Assembly: GCA_913019975.1 (NCBI GenBank)
Contig: CAJWBH010000001.1
Location: forward strand, 1 to 64,000
Origin: Thalassolituus maritimus
Lineage (GTDB): Bacteria; Pseudomonadota; Gammaproteobacteria; Pseudomonadales; Oceanobacteraceae
Length of the DNA: 64,000 nucleotides
Direction: 5' to 3'
Shown: one piece after another, positions 1 to 6,884 of the stretch
How positions within the stretch are numbered: position 1 is the first letter of the stretch
Layout: every line of letters begins with the position of its first letter
Position numbers and translations under genes: made by a program
Notes under the pieces: generated by a model
The model's input: the letters and a program-made list of their open reading frames with translations, nothing else
Told to the model about the DNA's origin: nothing
Database searches by the model: none

Positions 1-22
1 ACGAGCCTCAGATGAGGCTCGT
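1..22. terminator. Perfect inverted repeat, possible terminator at left edge
   Basis: Bases 1-9 (acgagcctc) pair perfectly with 14-22 (gaggctcgt) around a 4-base loop. It lies just beyond the 3' end of the enoyl-CoA hydratase gene on the minus strand, so it could end that transcript or a converging one from outside the window. The run of T expected after the stem on the minus strand would lie off the left edge, so this cannot be confirmed. Confidence 0.5.
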
Positions 23-102
23 TATATGATCCCAAAACTGTGGGACAGCAGTGGCTCAATGAGCGGCTTTTTTGTTTCATGGCTATCACCAACAAGCGTG
101 GC

Positions 103-858
103 TTACTTACCACCCTTAAGAACGTGTTGAATACGCATCTGGGTTTCTGGCGTTGCCAGCAGATCAGTGAACGCATCCATCTCCGCTTTTACTGCAGTAT
201 TCAGACGCTCTTGATGTCCTTCTGCACGGCCGAGCGCCTTGATTGCCTTCAGTGACCCCTGGTGATTCTTCAGAAGCTCAGCAGCAGTGGCCATCGCAGT
301 TTCAAGAGCTTTGCCATCCTCAACTGCGGCATTCAGGAGGCCCCATTTCTCAGCTTCAGCGGCAGAGAAGAAGCGACCGGTAAGCAGCAGGTCTGCCGCG
401 TTTTTAGGGCCGATCGCTTCAGCCAGCATCACAGAAGAACCGCCTTCCGCAGCAACACCAATTTTGGCAAACGGCAGACTGTAGCGGATGCTCTTACCAG
501 CGTAAGCCAGATCGGCGTGCAACAGCAGGTTTGCACCGATACCGACAGCAACACCTTCCTGCGCAAGAATCAGCGGCTTCTCCAGGCCACCCAGGGTATC
601 GAAAATACCGGCGACACCATCGCGTACACCTTCGAGATCACCGTCGGTCAGCAGATCACGAAGATCATTGCCCGCTGTAAACTTACCTTCTGCGCCCGTC
701 ATCACGATGACAGACACAGCATCATCGGCATCTGCTGATTGCAGCGCAGCAATGATGTCCTTATAGGTCTGAACACGAATTGCGTTCAACACCTTAGGGC
801 GATTGATCGAAATAACCGCGATGCGATCGTTAACCTGATACTCGATATCCTGATACAT
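103..858 (-). CDS. Enoyl-CoA hydratase/isomerase family protein
   Basis: A 251-residue crotonase-fold protein, the usual length for this family. It shows the oxyanion-hole segments typical of crotonases: GAEGKFTAGNDLRDL near residue 60 and GVAVGIGANLLLHADLAYAG near residue 105, followed by FAKIGVAAEGGSS. The second catalytic region lacks the Glu pair of classical enoyl-CoA hydratases, so the exact reaction (hydratase, isomerase or another crotonase activity) cannot be told. It probably acts on acyl-CoA substrates in the cytoplasm. It appears monocistronic, reading away from the accessory island that begins upstream of its start. Confidence 0.85.
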   Translation of the reverse strand: MYQDIEYQVNDRIAVISINRPKVLNAIRVQTYKDIIAALQSADADDAVSVIVMTGAEGKFTAGNDLRDLLTDGDLEGVRDGVAGIFDTLGGLEKPLILAQEGVAVGIGANLLLHADLAYAGKSIRYSLPFAKIGVAAEGGSSVMLAEAIGPKNAADLLLTGRFFSAAEAEKWGLLNAAVEDGKALETAMATAAELLKNHQGSLKAIKALGRAEGHQERLNTAVKAEMDAFTDLLATPETQMRIQHVLKGGK

Positions 859-1158
859 AAGAAACCCTGACAGAAAGACCTTAAAGAGTCTGGATCATGG
901 CAAAGGGTGCTTGTAAGAGCAATGATCAAAGATAACATCAGAATGATCAAATGTGTCGATTATGTGCTGCCCTGCGGAGGCGTCTGAATGTAAAGAGAGT
1001 GTGGATATCCAAACAGTATATTTTGGACTTTTCGAGCAAAACTGGCACGCTTTACATTCGCGCTTGCACGTTTTGCCGGTGGGGGGTACTGTAATCCTCA
1101 AGCGAATCAGATACTTACAAACTTGGTTTACAAGTTTATGTGCGCACGAATATCGAAA
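859..1158. other. Intergenic region with a long imperfect palindrome
   Basis: No convincing gene is present in these 300 bases between the hydratase start and the first attC-like site. The notable structure is a 10-base perfect inverted repeat, gaatgtaaag at 986-995 and ctttacattc at 1050-1059, with further partial pairing on both sides. A smaller repeat, aaactt at 1119-1124 and aagttt at 1132-1137, lies closer to the island. The hydratase promoter must lie here, but no clear -35/-10 pair was found. The large palindrome could be the remnant of another attC site; this is an inference. Confidence 0.4.
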
Positions 1159-1292
1159 TAACAGGCGTGCGCGTTTTTCTGGAAGGGAGATTTGAGTTAT
1201 GGAAGATTCTTCAATTGAGTCAAAGAGTTACCCTGGAAACCTCGAAAGCGTGTTCCAGGATAAACGCGCACGCACACTAATAAGCTGTTAAG
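1159..1292 (+). other. Probable integron attC site (left end of cassette array)
   Basis: The element opens with TAAC (1159-1162) and closes with GTTAAG (1287-1292), which fits the R'' and R' core ends of attC sites. Between them are two long complementary arms: gcgtgcgcgttt with ctggaa at 1165-1184, and ttccag with aaacgcgcacgc at 1253-1273. The length of about 134 bases matches long attC sites. The spacing between the arm and the core is longer on the right (about 13 bases) than on the left, so this site is less canonical than the two further right. Confidence 0.6.
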
Positions 1293-1322
1293 TGGAAATT
1301 CTAAATAACATCAGGAAGCATA

Positions 1323-2378
1323 ATGAAAAATTTTGATTCTAGAACATACAGTATTAATGACTTCCTGGAGTGGTCTGACAATGATCAGCTAGAGTTGTCG
1401 CCAAAGTTCCAAAGGCGATCGGTATGGAATGATACGGCGAGATCTTATCTTATGGATACGATTGTCAGCGGAAAACCAATACCCAAAGTATTTATTAGGC
1501 AAAAATTAAACCCTCAAACTAGAAAATCTATCCGAGAGGTTGTGGATGGGCAGCAACGTTTGCGCACAATCCTGTCTTTTATGAAAGATGGTTTCATGAT
1601 TAGCAAACGACACAATAAAACATATGGCGGGCTTTATTTTAGCCAGCTGAGTGAGGTAGATGACGACATCCAAAGTCAAATACTCAATTATGAAATATCG
1701 GTTGACTTGTTAGTTAACATGTCTGACCCAGATGTTTTGGACGTGTTCAGTAGATTGAATTCGTATTCAGTTACATTGAACGAGCAAGAAAAGTTAAATG
1801 CCAACCACTTTGGACCTTTTAAGACTACTGCAGATAGATTGGCTCATTTAAACAACGCATTCTGGATAAATAACAAAATTATTTCCGAGCAAAATGTTCT
1901 ACGTATGTATGACGTACAAATGACTGCGGATTTGCTTATTGCGATGATAGAAGGGATTCGCTCAAAAAAACAGATTAAGAAGTTTTACGAAACATATGAA
2001 GATAACTTCGATCACGATACAGAGGAACTTGAAGAGAAGTTCCAGAACATTATAAATATCATTATAGAGCTCTTTGATTCTAACCTTAAAAAAAGAGAGT
2101 TCCGACGAAATCATGTGTTTTATTCTCTTTTTGTATCCATCTTTCACTTGGAATATGGGATAGCAAATCTACAAGCCAATAGGATTCCCGTTGAACAAGT
2201 GGGATATGCAAGGGTCTCTCAAAAGTTAGAAAGACTTGATTACATTTTCGAAGAAGATGACAAGGATAGGTTAAATGGCGAGGAAAGACAGTTTCTTGAG
2301 GACTGCAGAAGGGCGACAACAGACACAGCCGTTAGAATACGTAGAAGCGAATATATTGCAAAACTGATAACGGAGTAA
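1323..2378 (+). CDS. DUF262 (GmrSD N-terminal-like) protein, cassette-borne
   Basis: A 351-residue DUF262 protein. Diagnostic motifs are FQRRSVWND near residue 29 and VVDGQQRLRTILSF near residue 72, the ParB-like nucleotide-binding signature shared with GmrS/GmrSD and other defence proteins. There is no C-terminal HNH (DUF1524) nuclease domain, so any toxic activity would have to come from a partner, most likely the HEPN protein encoded directly downstream. The ATG follows an aggaag ribosome binding site. Base composition is clearly richer in A/T than the flanking chromosome. It lies inside one integron cassette. A role in phage or plasmid defence is inferred from family and context. Confidence 0.75.
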   Translation: MKNFDSRTYSINDFLEWSDNDQLELSPKFQRRSVWNDTARSYLMDTIVSGKPIPKVFIRQKLNPQTRKSIREVVDGQQRLRTILSFMKDGFMISKRHNKTYGGLYFSQLSEVDDDIQSQILNYEISVDLLVNMSDPDVLDVFSRLNSYSVTLNEQEKLNANHFGPFKTTADRLAHLNNAFWINNKIISEQNVLRMYDVQMTADLLIAMIEGIRSKKQIKKFYETYEDNFDHDTEELEEKFQNIINIIIELFDSNLKKREFRRNHVFYSLFVSIFHLEYGIANLQANRIPVEQVGYARVSQKLERLDYIFEEDDKDRLNGEERQFLEDCRRATTDTAVRIRRSEYIAKLITE

Positions 2379-3008
2379 ATGATGCCGCTGTCAAATTCAA
2401 TAGCAGAATTCAGATCTGGTGTTTCTCAGATCAATGCAATAATACAGAAAGCTTGTGATTCAGATTCTTCTGGAAATGATATTTTTGATGACTCGCAGAA
2501 AGAATTTATTATTTCTTCTGCATTTTTAAAAATGTTCATCTACTGGGAGTCGTTTGTCGAAGAATCTTTCGCTAGTTACCTTATCGGAGAAGTCTCGACA
2601 AATGGGACTGCTGTGACGACTCATGTGACGCCTGCTGACAAAGATCATGCCTTAAAAATGTTAATTGGAACGCAAAAGTATGTTGATTGGGCTAACCACG
2701 AAATTGTCCGTAGGCTTGCTAATTTATACTTAGAAAATGGAGAGCCTTTTTCTTCCAATATCTCATCTATTGCTAGAGATTTATCTGATTTGAAGACTGT
2801 CAGAAATGCTGCGGCGCATCTTAGTAGCACGACGCAACATCAGCTAGATGCTCTAGCAAGCAGAGTGTTGGGTCATACGGTTAGTAATGCTACGGTTGCA
2901 AATTTTATATTGCGATTGCGTCCGGATGACGCTACAAAAACAATTCTACAAAAGTACCAAGAACTCCTGGATTTGGCAGCTGAAAATATTGCAGGCAACG
3001 TCACTTAA
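2379..3008 (+). CDS. HEPN-domain protein (MAE_28990-like), partner of DUF262
   Basis: A 209-residue helical protein with the HEPN ribonuclease signature Rx4-6H, seen as RNAAAH near residue 143 inside DLKTVRNAAAHLS. It resembles the RiboL-PSP/MAE_28990 class of HEPN proteins. It begins directly after the DUF262 stop codon with no gap and no attC between, so the two genes share one cassette and are probably translationally coupled. A ggag motif inside the end of the DUF262 gene is better spaced for the second ATG at 2382 than for the first at 2379. I infer an RNase effector or toxin controlled by DUF262. The TAA stop is also the first three bases of the next attC site. Confidence 0.65.
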   Translation: MMPLSNSIAEFRSGVSQINAIIQKACDSDSSGNDIFDDSQKEFIISSAFLKMFIYWESFVEESFASYLIGEVSTNGTAVTTHVTPADKDHALKMLIGTQKYVDWANHEIVRRLANLYLENGEPFSSNISSIARDLSDLKTVRNAAAHLSSTTQHQLDALASRVLGHTVSNATVANFILRLRPDDATKTILQKYQELLDLAAENIAGNVT

Positions 3009-3050
3009 CAAAGCATTGCAGCGGACAAGCCTCTGAATGCGGCGTTAGTT
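3006..3050 (+). other. Integron attC site (short)
   Basis: A short attC starts with TAAC (3006-3009) on the stop codon of the HEPN gene and ends with GGCGTTAG at about 3041-3048. Folding pairs gcatt-cag-gg on the left with cc-ctg-aatgc on the right, leaving a single unpaired G on the left arm. An extrahelical base at this place is a hallmark of genuine attC hairpins and sets the recombined strand. The downstream core is GTTAGTT, close to the GTTRRRY consensus. Confidence 0.8.
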
Positions 3051-3065
3051 GCCAAGGAGGAAGCT

Positions 3066-3545
3066 GTGGAGATATTTTTTACGATACTAGCTGGTGTACT
3101 TACTTTTGTACTCGGTCAGGTAGTTATTAAACTTTTTATCGAGCCTGTACACTCTATGAAGAGGGTTGTCGCTGACATATCTCACAAGTTAATTTTGTAT
3201 GCAAACCTGTATGCGAACCCAAAGCCATTGGGAGATGAGTCACAAGATCAAGCTTTGAAAGAATTCCGAGAACTCTCATCTCGATTACATGCTGCAATGA
3301 GCTTGATCCCCGTCTACCCTGTCACCTCATTTATATTTGGACTACCCAAAAGATCTGATGTAGTTAAAGCTTCGAGTAACTTAATTGGCTTGTACAATGG
3401 TCATGATCATACCTTAGCAAATCAAGGTATATTGAATTCATACTCTGCACAACACGTCCGCATGGCTCTTGGAATATACATTCCTGAAGGAGAGTGGCTA
3501 GACCCAGAAAAAGAAAGTCACTTTGTTAAAGCCAAAGACAACTAA
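3066..3545 (+). CDS. Cassette-borne hypothetical protein with N-terminal membrane segment
   Basis: A 159-residue protein of unknown function. GTG is chosen as start because an aaggagg ribosome binding site lies at the right distance just after the attC core. Residues about 3-27 form one hydrophobic segment (FFTILAGVLTFVLGQVVIKLFI), so it is probably anchored in the inner membrane with a soluble C-terminal part of about 130 residues. It fills a complete cassette: attC before it, and its TAA stop is part of the next attC. Codon use is A/T-rich like the neighbouring cassettes. I recognise no catalytic motif. Confidence 0.7.
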   Translation: MEIFFTILAGVLTFVLGQVVIKLFIEPVHSMKRVVADISHKLILYANLYANPKPLGDESQDQALKEFRELSSRLHAAMSLIPVYPVTSFIFGLPKRSDVVKASSNLIGLYNGHDHTLANQGILNSYSAQHVRMALGIYIPEGEWLDPEKESHFVKAKDN

Positions 3546-3620
3546 CAAGCGGCCGTTGAGGCCACTGAAAAGCGTGGCGGGACGCGCAAAAAGCACGCGC
3601 CCCAAGGCCGGGCGTTATAA
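3543..3620 (+). other. Integron attC site (canonical)
   Basis: This is the clearest attC in the array. It starts with TAACAAGC on the stop codon of the preceding gene and ends with GGGCGTTATAA. The arms ggcc-ttgaggc and its partner gccccaa-ggcc pair with a single extrahelical G (ggccGttg) on the left, as expected. The central region adds a smaller G/C-rich hairpin. Length is about 78 bases. Confidence 0.88.
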
Positions 3621-3640
3621 GCAATGAGGAACCATTAACA

Positions 3641-4297
3641 GTGGAGCAAAATATTATTTTAGGTCTTCAGGTTCTTATCTTGCTTGGGGTCGGCAGTATC
3701 TTTTTGTTTAGAAAGTTTCTTTTTTCATACAGCTCGGAAAAAGGGAAAAACTTAGCCACAAAAGAAGATATTGGAGAAATTACGAGTAGGATCGAAAAAG
3801 TAAAGCTGGATCACGCCACACAATTAGAGTCAGCTCGAGCTGAGCTTTCATCTCAAATTAACACGCATGGCTTTAGGTATGAAAAAGAGTATCAGGTTCT
3901 TTCAGAGCTATCTTCGCTCCTTGTCGACGTAAGAGATGCCAGTATTAGTTTGCGCCCCATTATGGATTTCAGAGACCCGAATAAAACAGATGATGAAATA
4001 AAGCAGGAAAGGCTTACACGTTTCTACGAAGCGCTGAGAGCATTGTATCTAGTAAGGGAAAAGAAGCGGCCTTTCTTCCCTGAGGATATTTATAAGTCCA
4101 TCCGTTCGATTGAAAAGGAAAGCCGTTCTGAGTCAATCGAATATCAGTATCACGATCCAGCGGACGGAGAAAGACACTTAGACTATTGGGAGAAAGCGGA
4201 AAGCAACCAAGAGAAAATCACTGAACTAGCAGAGGTGGCAATGAAAAAAATCAGAGAGCGAGTAACAAAGTGGGAAGCTCTATCTGATGGCTTATAA
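3641..4297 (+). CDS. Cassette-borne membrane-anchored coiled-coil protein
   Basis: A 218-residue protein of unknown function, starting at GTG about 10 bases after gaggaa. A single N-terminal transmembrane segment (about residues 5-25, ILGLQVLILLGVGSIFLF) is followed by a charged, probably coiled-coil stretch with the recognisable motif ATKEDIGEITSRIEKVKLDH, then a soluble helical domain. Proteins with this plan are frequent in mobile regions and integron cassettes, but I know no function for them. The stop codon TAA is the start of a cut-off attC site, so it is the last intact cassette before the insertion sequences. Confidence 0.7.
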   Translation: MEQNIILGLQVLILLGVGSIFLFRKFLFSYSSEKGKNLATKEDIGEITSRIEKVKLDHATQLESARAELSSQINTHGFRYEKEYQVLSELSSLLVDVRDASISLRPIMDFRDPNKTDDEIKQERLTRFYEALRALYLVREKKRPFFPEDIYKSIRSIEKESRSESIEYQYHDPADGERHLDYWEKAESNQEKITELAEVAMKKIRERVTKWEALSDGL

Positions 4298-4318
4298 CAA
4301 GCGACTGTGGTTCAACCG
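4295..4318 (+). other. Left part of an attC site interrupted by an insertion sequence
   Basis: TAACAAGCGACTG at 4295-4307 has the same start as the other attC sites and again overlaps the stop codon of the preceding gene. No matching right half with a GTTA core follows. Instead the sequence runs within about 30 bases into the 3' end of an IS110-family transposase gene. I read it as an attC used as an insertion target; IS1111-attC elements of the IS110 family are known to do this. Confidence 0.55.
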
Positions 4319-4329
4319 TAGCTAAATAA

Positions 4330-4872
4330 TTATTCATAAGACCACTCCTGACCATTCCGGATCATCGCATTCAGGATGGTTAGAAACTTCCTCATTGCGG
4401 CCGTTAAGGCAACTTTCTTGTGCTTTCCCTGCTTAACTAGGTGGCGATAAAAGTCACCAATAATGGGGTTGCATTGCGTCGCGCTCAATGTGGCCATATA
4501 AAGCGTTGTACGGACGTTATATCGACCACCCTGAATGCGTCTTTTCCCTTGCGACTTCCCGCTGTCGCGATTGATTGGAGCGAGACTGGCAAGGGCACTG
4601 ATTTGTTTGTTGTTCAACGTACCAAGTTCTGGCATCTCGGAGAGTAAGGTCCATATAAGGGCTTTGCCTACACCAGGCACGCTTTCAAGTAATTCTTTTC
4701 TCTCCAGCCAGGAGGGCTCAGCCTCAACTGATTTGGAGAGTCTGTCCTCAACCCATTGGATCTCTTTCTCAAGGGCTTTTAGTATTCGGTTGTATGACCG
4801 TTCCATTTGCTTGCCCATTACTTTACTGCGATTGGATTCTTGGGTTCGTATCTGGATCAGCTGACGACGCCT
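4330..4872 (-). pseudogene. IS110/IS1111-family transposase, C-terminal fragment
   Basis: About 180 residues of the C-terminal Transposase_20 half remain: the helix-hairpin-helix-like VPGVGKALIWTLL, then INRDSGKSQGKRRIQGG with the Ser of the Tnp domain, and RYNVRTTLYMATL. The N-terminal DEDD (RuvC-like) catalytic half is absent. The open frame on the minus strand begins with about 9 codons supplied by the IS3 end, so the break at 4872/4873 coincides with the IS3 insertion. The missing half is not found on the far side of the IS3 element, so a deletion accompanied or followed that insertion. It cannot be active. Confidence 0.85.
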
Positions 4873-6081
4873 TGTAACCCTCCCCAAAAACTGGGCCATT
4901 CCAAATTAGAGGTTGTCCGGGATAATCAACGCAAACAGGAGATCATCTTATGCGTAAATCCCGTTATACCGAAACTCAGATCATCGCCATCCTGAAGGCT
5001 GTAGAAGCAGGCAGAACCGTCAAAGACGTCTGCAGGGAATATGGCATCTCGGATGCAACGTATTACAACTGGAAAAGCAAATACAGCGGTATGGAAGCAT
5101 CCGATATCAAACGAATGAAAGACATGGATGCGGAGCTATCACAGCTTAAGCGCATGTATGCTGATCTTGCATTGGAAAACAGAGCACTAAAGGATGTTAT
5201 CGAAAAAAAAGCTCTGACAACAGCTGAGAAGCGTGTTCTGGTTGATGCTCTTAAGGACGAATATCAACTGAGCGAACGCAGAAGCTGTAAGGCACTGAAC
5301 ATAGCCCGCAGTGCCTACCAGTATCGTCCAGATCCACATCGGGATGATGCAGTAATTGAGGCACTTCAAAGCATGGCTGAGCGGTATCCCAGATATGGTT
5401 TTCGCAAACTATTCATCAAACTCCGAAACCTGGGACATGAATGGAACCATAAGCGGGTGTACCGGGTATACCTTCAGCTTAAGCGAACATGAAGCGAAAA
5501 GGTAAGCAGCGTCTGCCGAATCGTTATCCGCAGCCATTGGCTGTACCTGCTTCAGAAAACCAGAGCTGGTCTATGGATTTCATGAGTGATGCCCTGAAGT
5601 GCGGAAGAAAGTTCCGGACGTTTAATGTGGTAGACGACTTCAATCGTGCAGCTCTGGGGATCGAAATTGATCTCAATTTACCGTCAAAGCGTGTTATCAG
5701 AACACTGGAACGTATAGCCGAATGGCGGGGCTATCCGTCTCAGATTCGCATGGATAATGGGCCTGAGTTTACGGCTCTGGTGTTGTCAGAATGGGCAGAA
5801 GAGCATGGTGTACTGCTTGAATTTATCAAACCTGGAAAACCAACACAGAATGGTTATATTGAGCGATTCAACCGCACTTACAGAACAGAGGTATTGGATT
5901 ACTATCTGTTCAGTGATCTTGATGAAGTAAGAGATATTACCAGTCGCTTGGTGATGGAATACAATGAAGAACGACCTCACGAATCACTCGGTGATCTGAC
6001 ACCGGTAGAGTATCGTGAACAAAGAGCAACCTCCCCGGAAATGCTCTAATAATGAGTGGTCCTAATTAGGGGAGGGTTACA
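4873..6081 (+). mobile_element. IS3-family insertion sequence
   Basis: A 1209-base element bounded by inverted repeats: TGTAACCCTCCCC at 4873-4885 and its complement ggggagggttaca ending at 6081. The first 13 bases match exactly and similarity continues inward. It contains one IS3-type transposase reading frame set. The flanks (cct on the left, aag on the right) do not give a 3-4 base target duplication, which agrees with a deletion of the right flank after insertion into the IS110 element. Confidence 0.85.
4950..6049 (+). pseudogene. IS3-family transposase, frameshifted
   Basis: The N-terminal part (HTH near residue 20, VKDVCREYGISDATYYNWKS, then a leucine-rich coiled coil) reads straight through an A8 tract at about 5198-5205 into the start of the catalytic part. 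The frame is then lost at about 5483-5491 and the rest continues in another frame from ATG 5489. Joining the two gives the DDE integrase core: WSMDFMSD, RMDNGPE and NGYIERF. The expected family sequence at the break suggests loss of one base. IS3 elements use programmed frameshifting, usually near the A-tract, but here the break lies about 280 bases later, so a mutation is more likely. Confidence 0.75.
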
Positions 6082-6163
6082 AAGGGTTTAATCTGCTAAC
6101 GCTCAGTACTTTCGGCAAGTAGTGCTTAGTAAGTATTTACGGCTTTTAATTAAGGATAGAAGG

Positions 6164-6580
6164 ATGTCAGACTATCAGGGCTCCTGCCTGTGTGGTGCAG
6201 TGACTTTTTCGATCAAAGGGCAGTTTGACAGCTTTTACCTGTGCTACTGCTCGTATTGTCAGAAAGACAGTGGCTCAGCTCATGCCGCTAATCTGTTTTC
6301 TCAGTCGGCAGTATTGCATTGGAACAGTGGTCTCAATGCCGTGACTACTTTTAATCTTCCGGGCAGTCGCCACTCTAAAAGCTTCTGCAAGCACTGTGGT
6401 TCTGCCGTACCGGGGAGCGAGATCCCAGGTGTGTTGATGGTGCCTGCAGGTAGCCTGGATTGCGAGATCGATATAACACCGACAGCGCGTATTTTTACGT
6501 CGCGCCAACATCGCTGGGTTAGTGATATTAACAGGGCGCTGGAGTACGCTGAGTTACCTGACGACTCATCAGACGCATAA
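6164..6580 (+). CDS. GFA (CENP-V/GFA) family zinc-binding protein
   Basis: A 138-residue protein of the glutathione-dependent formaldehyde-activating (GFA) fold. Its zinc ligands are visible: GSCLCGAV near residue 7, CYCSYCQKDSG near residue 30 and FCKHCGS near residue 81. ATG 6164 is chosen because aaggatagaagg precedes it and homology begins there. Paralogs of this family are common integron cassette cargo. Here the stop codon TAA again begins a TAAC motif followed by an attC-like hairpin (6578-6620). It may therefore be the last cassette of the array. Substrate unknown; a true formaldehyde role is not established for most members. Confidence 0.8.
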   Translation: MSDYQGSCLCGAVTFSIKGQFDSFYLCYCSYCQKDSGSAHAANLFSQSAVLHWNSGLNAVTTFNLPGSRHSKSFCKHCGSAVPGSEIPGVLMVPAGSLDCEIDITPTARIFTSRQHRWVSDINRALEYAELPDDSSDA

Positions 6581-6620
6581 CTTCACTGCATCAGATATCC
6601 TGGTAACTAAGTTATGATAT
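6578..6620 (+). other. Possible degenerate attC site
   Basis: CATAACTT at about 6576-6583 pairs perfectly with AAGTTATG about 25 bases later, giving TAAC and GTTA ends around an inner hairpin (atcag with ctggt). As in the other cassettes, TAAC lies on the stop codon of the upstream gene. The inner arm is short and I see no clear extrahelical base pattern, so this is weaker than the sites at 3006 and 3543. Confidence 0.4.
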
Positions 6621-6695
6621 TTTTCAGGGTTATTTAAGGTCTTGTAGTGAGAGAGATCAGGCTACCCATCGTCGTGAGTGGTCATTTATCGTTAG

Positions 6696-6732
6696 AAAGT
6701 CCCCGGCCCCTAGCAGGTACGGGGACTTTTTT
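6696..6732 (+). terminator. Rho-independent terminator after the accessory island
   Basis: The 10-base stem aaagtccccg (6696-6705) and cggggacttt (6720-6729) runs directly into a T6 tract (6727-6732). On the plus strand it would end transcription from the GFA gene or island. It also lies beyond the 3' end of the rhlE transcript on the minus strand. Confidence 0.85.
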
Positions 6733-6748
6733 GTTCTCACTGACTTAC

Positions 6749-6884
6749 TTACTGAATCCGCACTTCAAGCGAGTATGTCCCCATTCCAGGTTGAGCAGCC
6801 GTCCAAACATACACTTCGGTAGTCGCAGCCGGAACAGTGTAGGTAAGGCCGGTGCTCATTTCGTTCTCAGCTAAGAGTTGTAGC
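6749..6884 (-). pseudogene. C-terminal remnant of an exported (PPC-like domain) protein
   Basis: Directly after the rhlE stop codon the minus strand encodes about 45 in-frame residues ending TEVYVWTAAQPGMGTYSLEVRIQ and a stop. This beta-rich ending looks like the close of a pre-peptidase C-terminal (PPC) or similar secreted domain, with good codon use. No start or ribosome binding site is present, and the upstream frame runs antisense into rhlE in another register. I interpret it as the tail of a lost gene; the family assignment is tentative. Confidence 0.35.

Noticed and set aside
262..738. A 158-residue open frame on the plus strand inside the enoyl-CoA hydratase gene
   Set aside because: It is antisense to a clear crotonase gene and its translation has no recognisable family, so it is a shadow.
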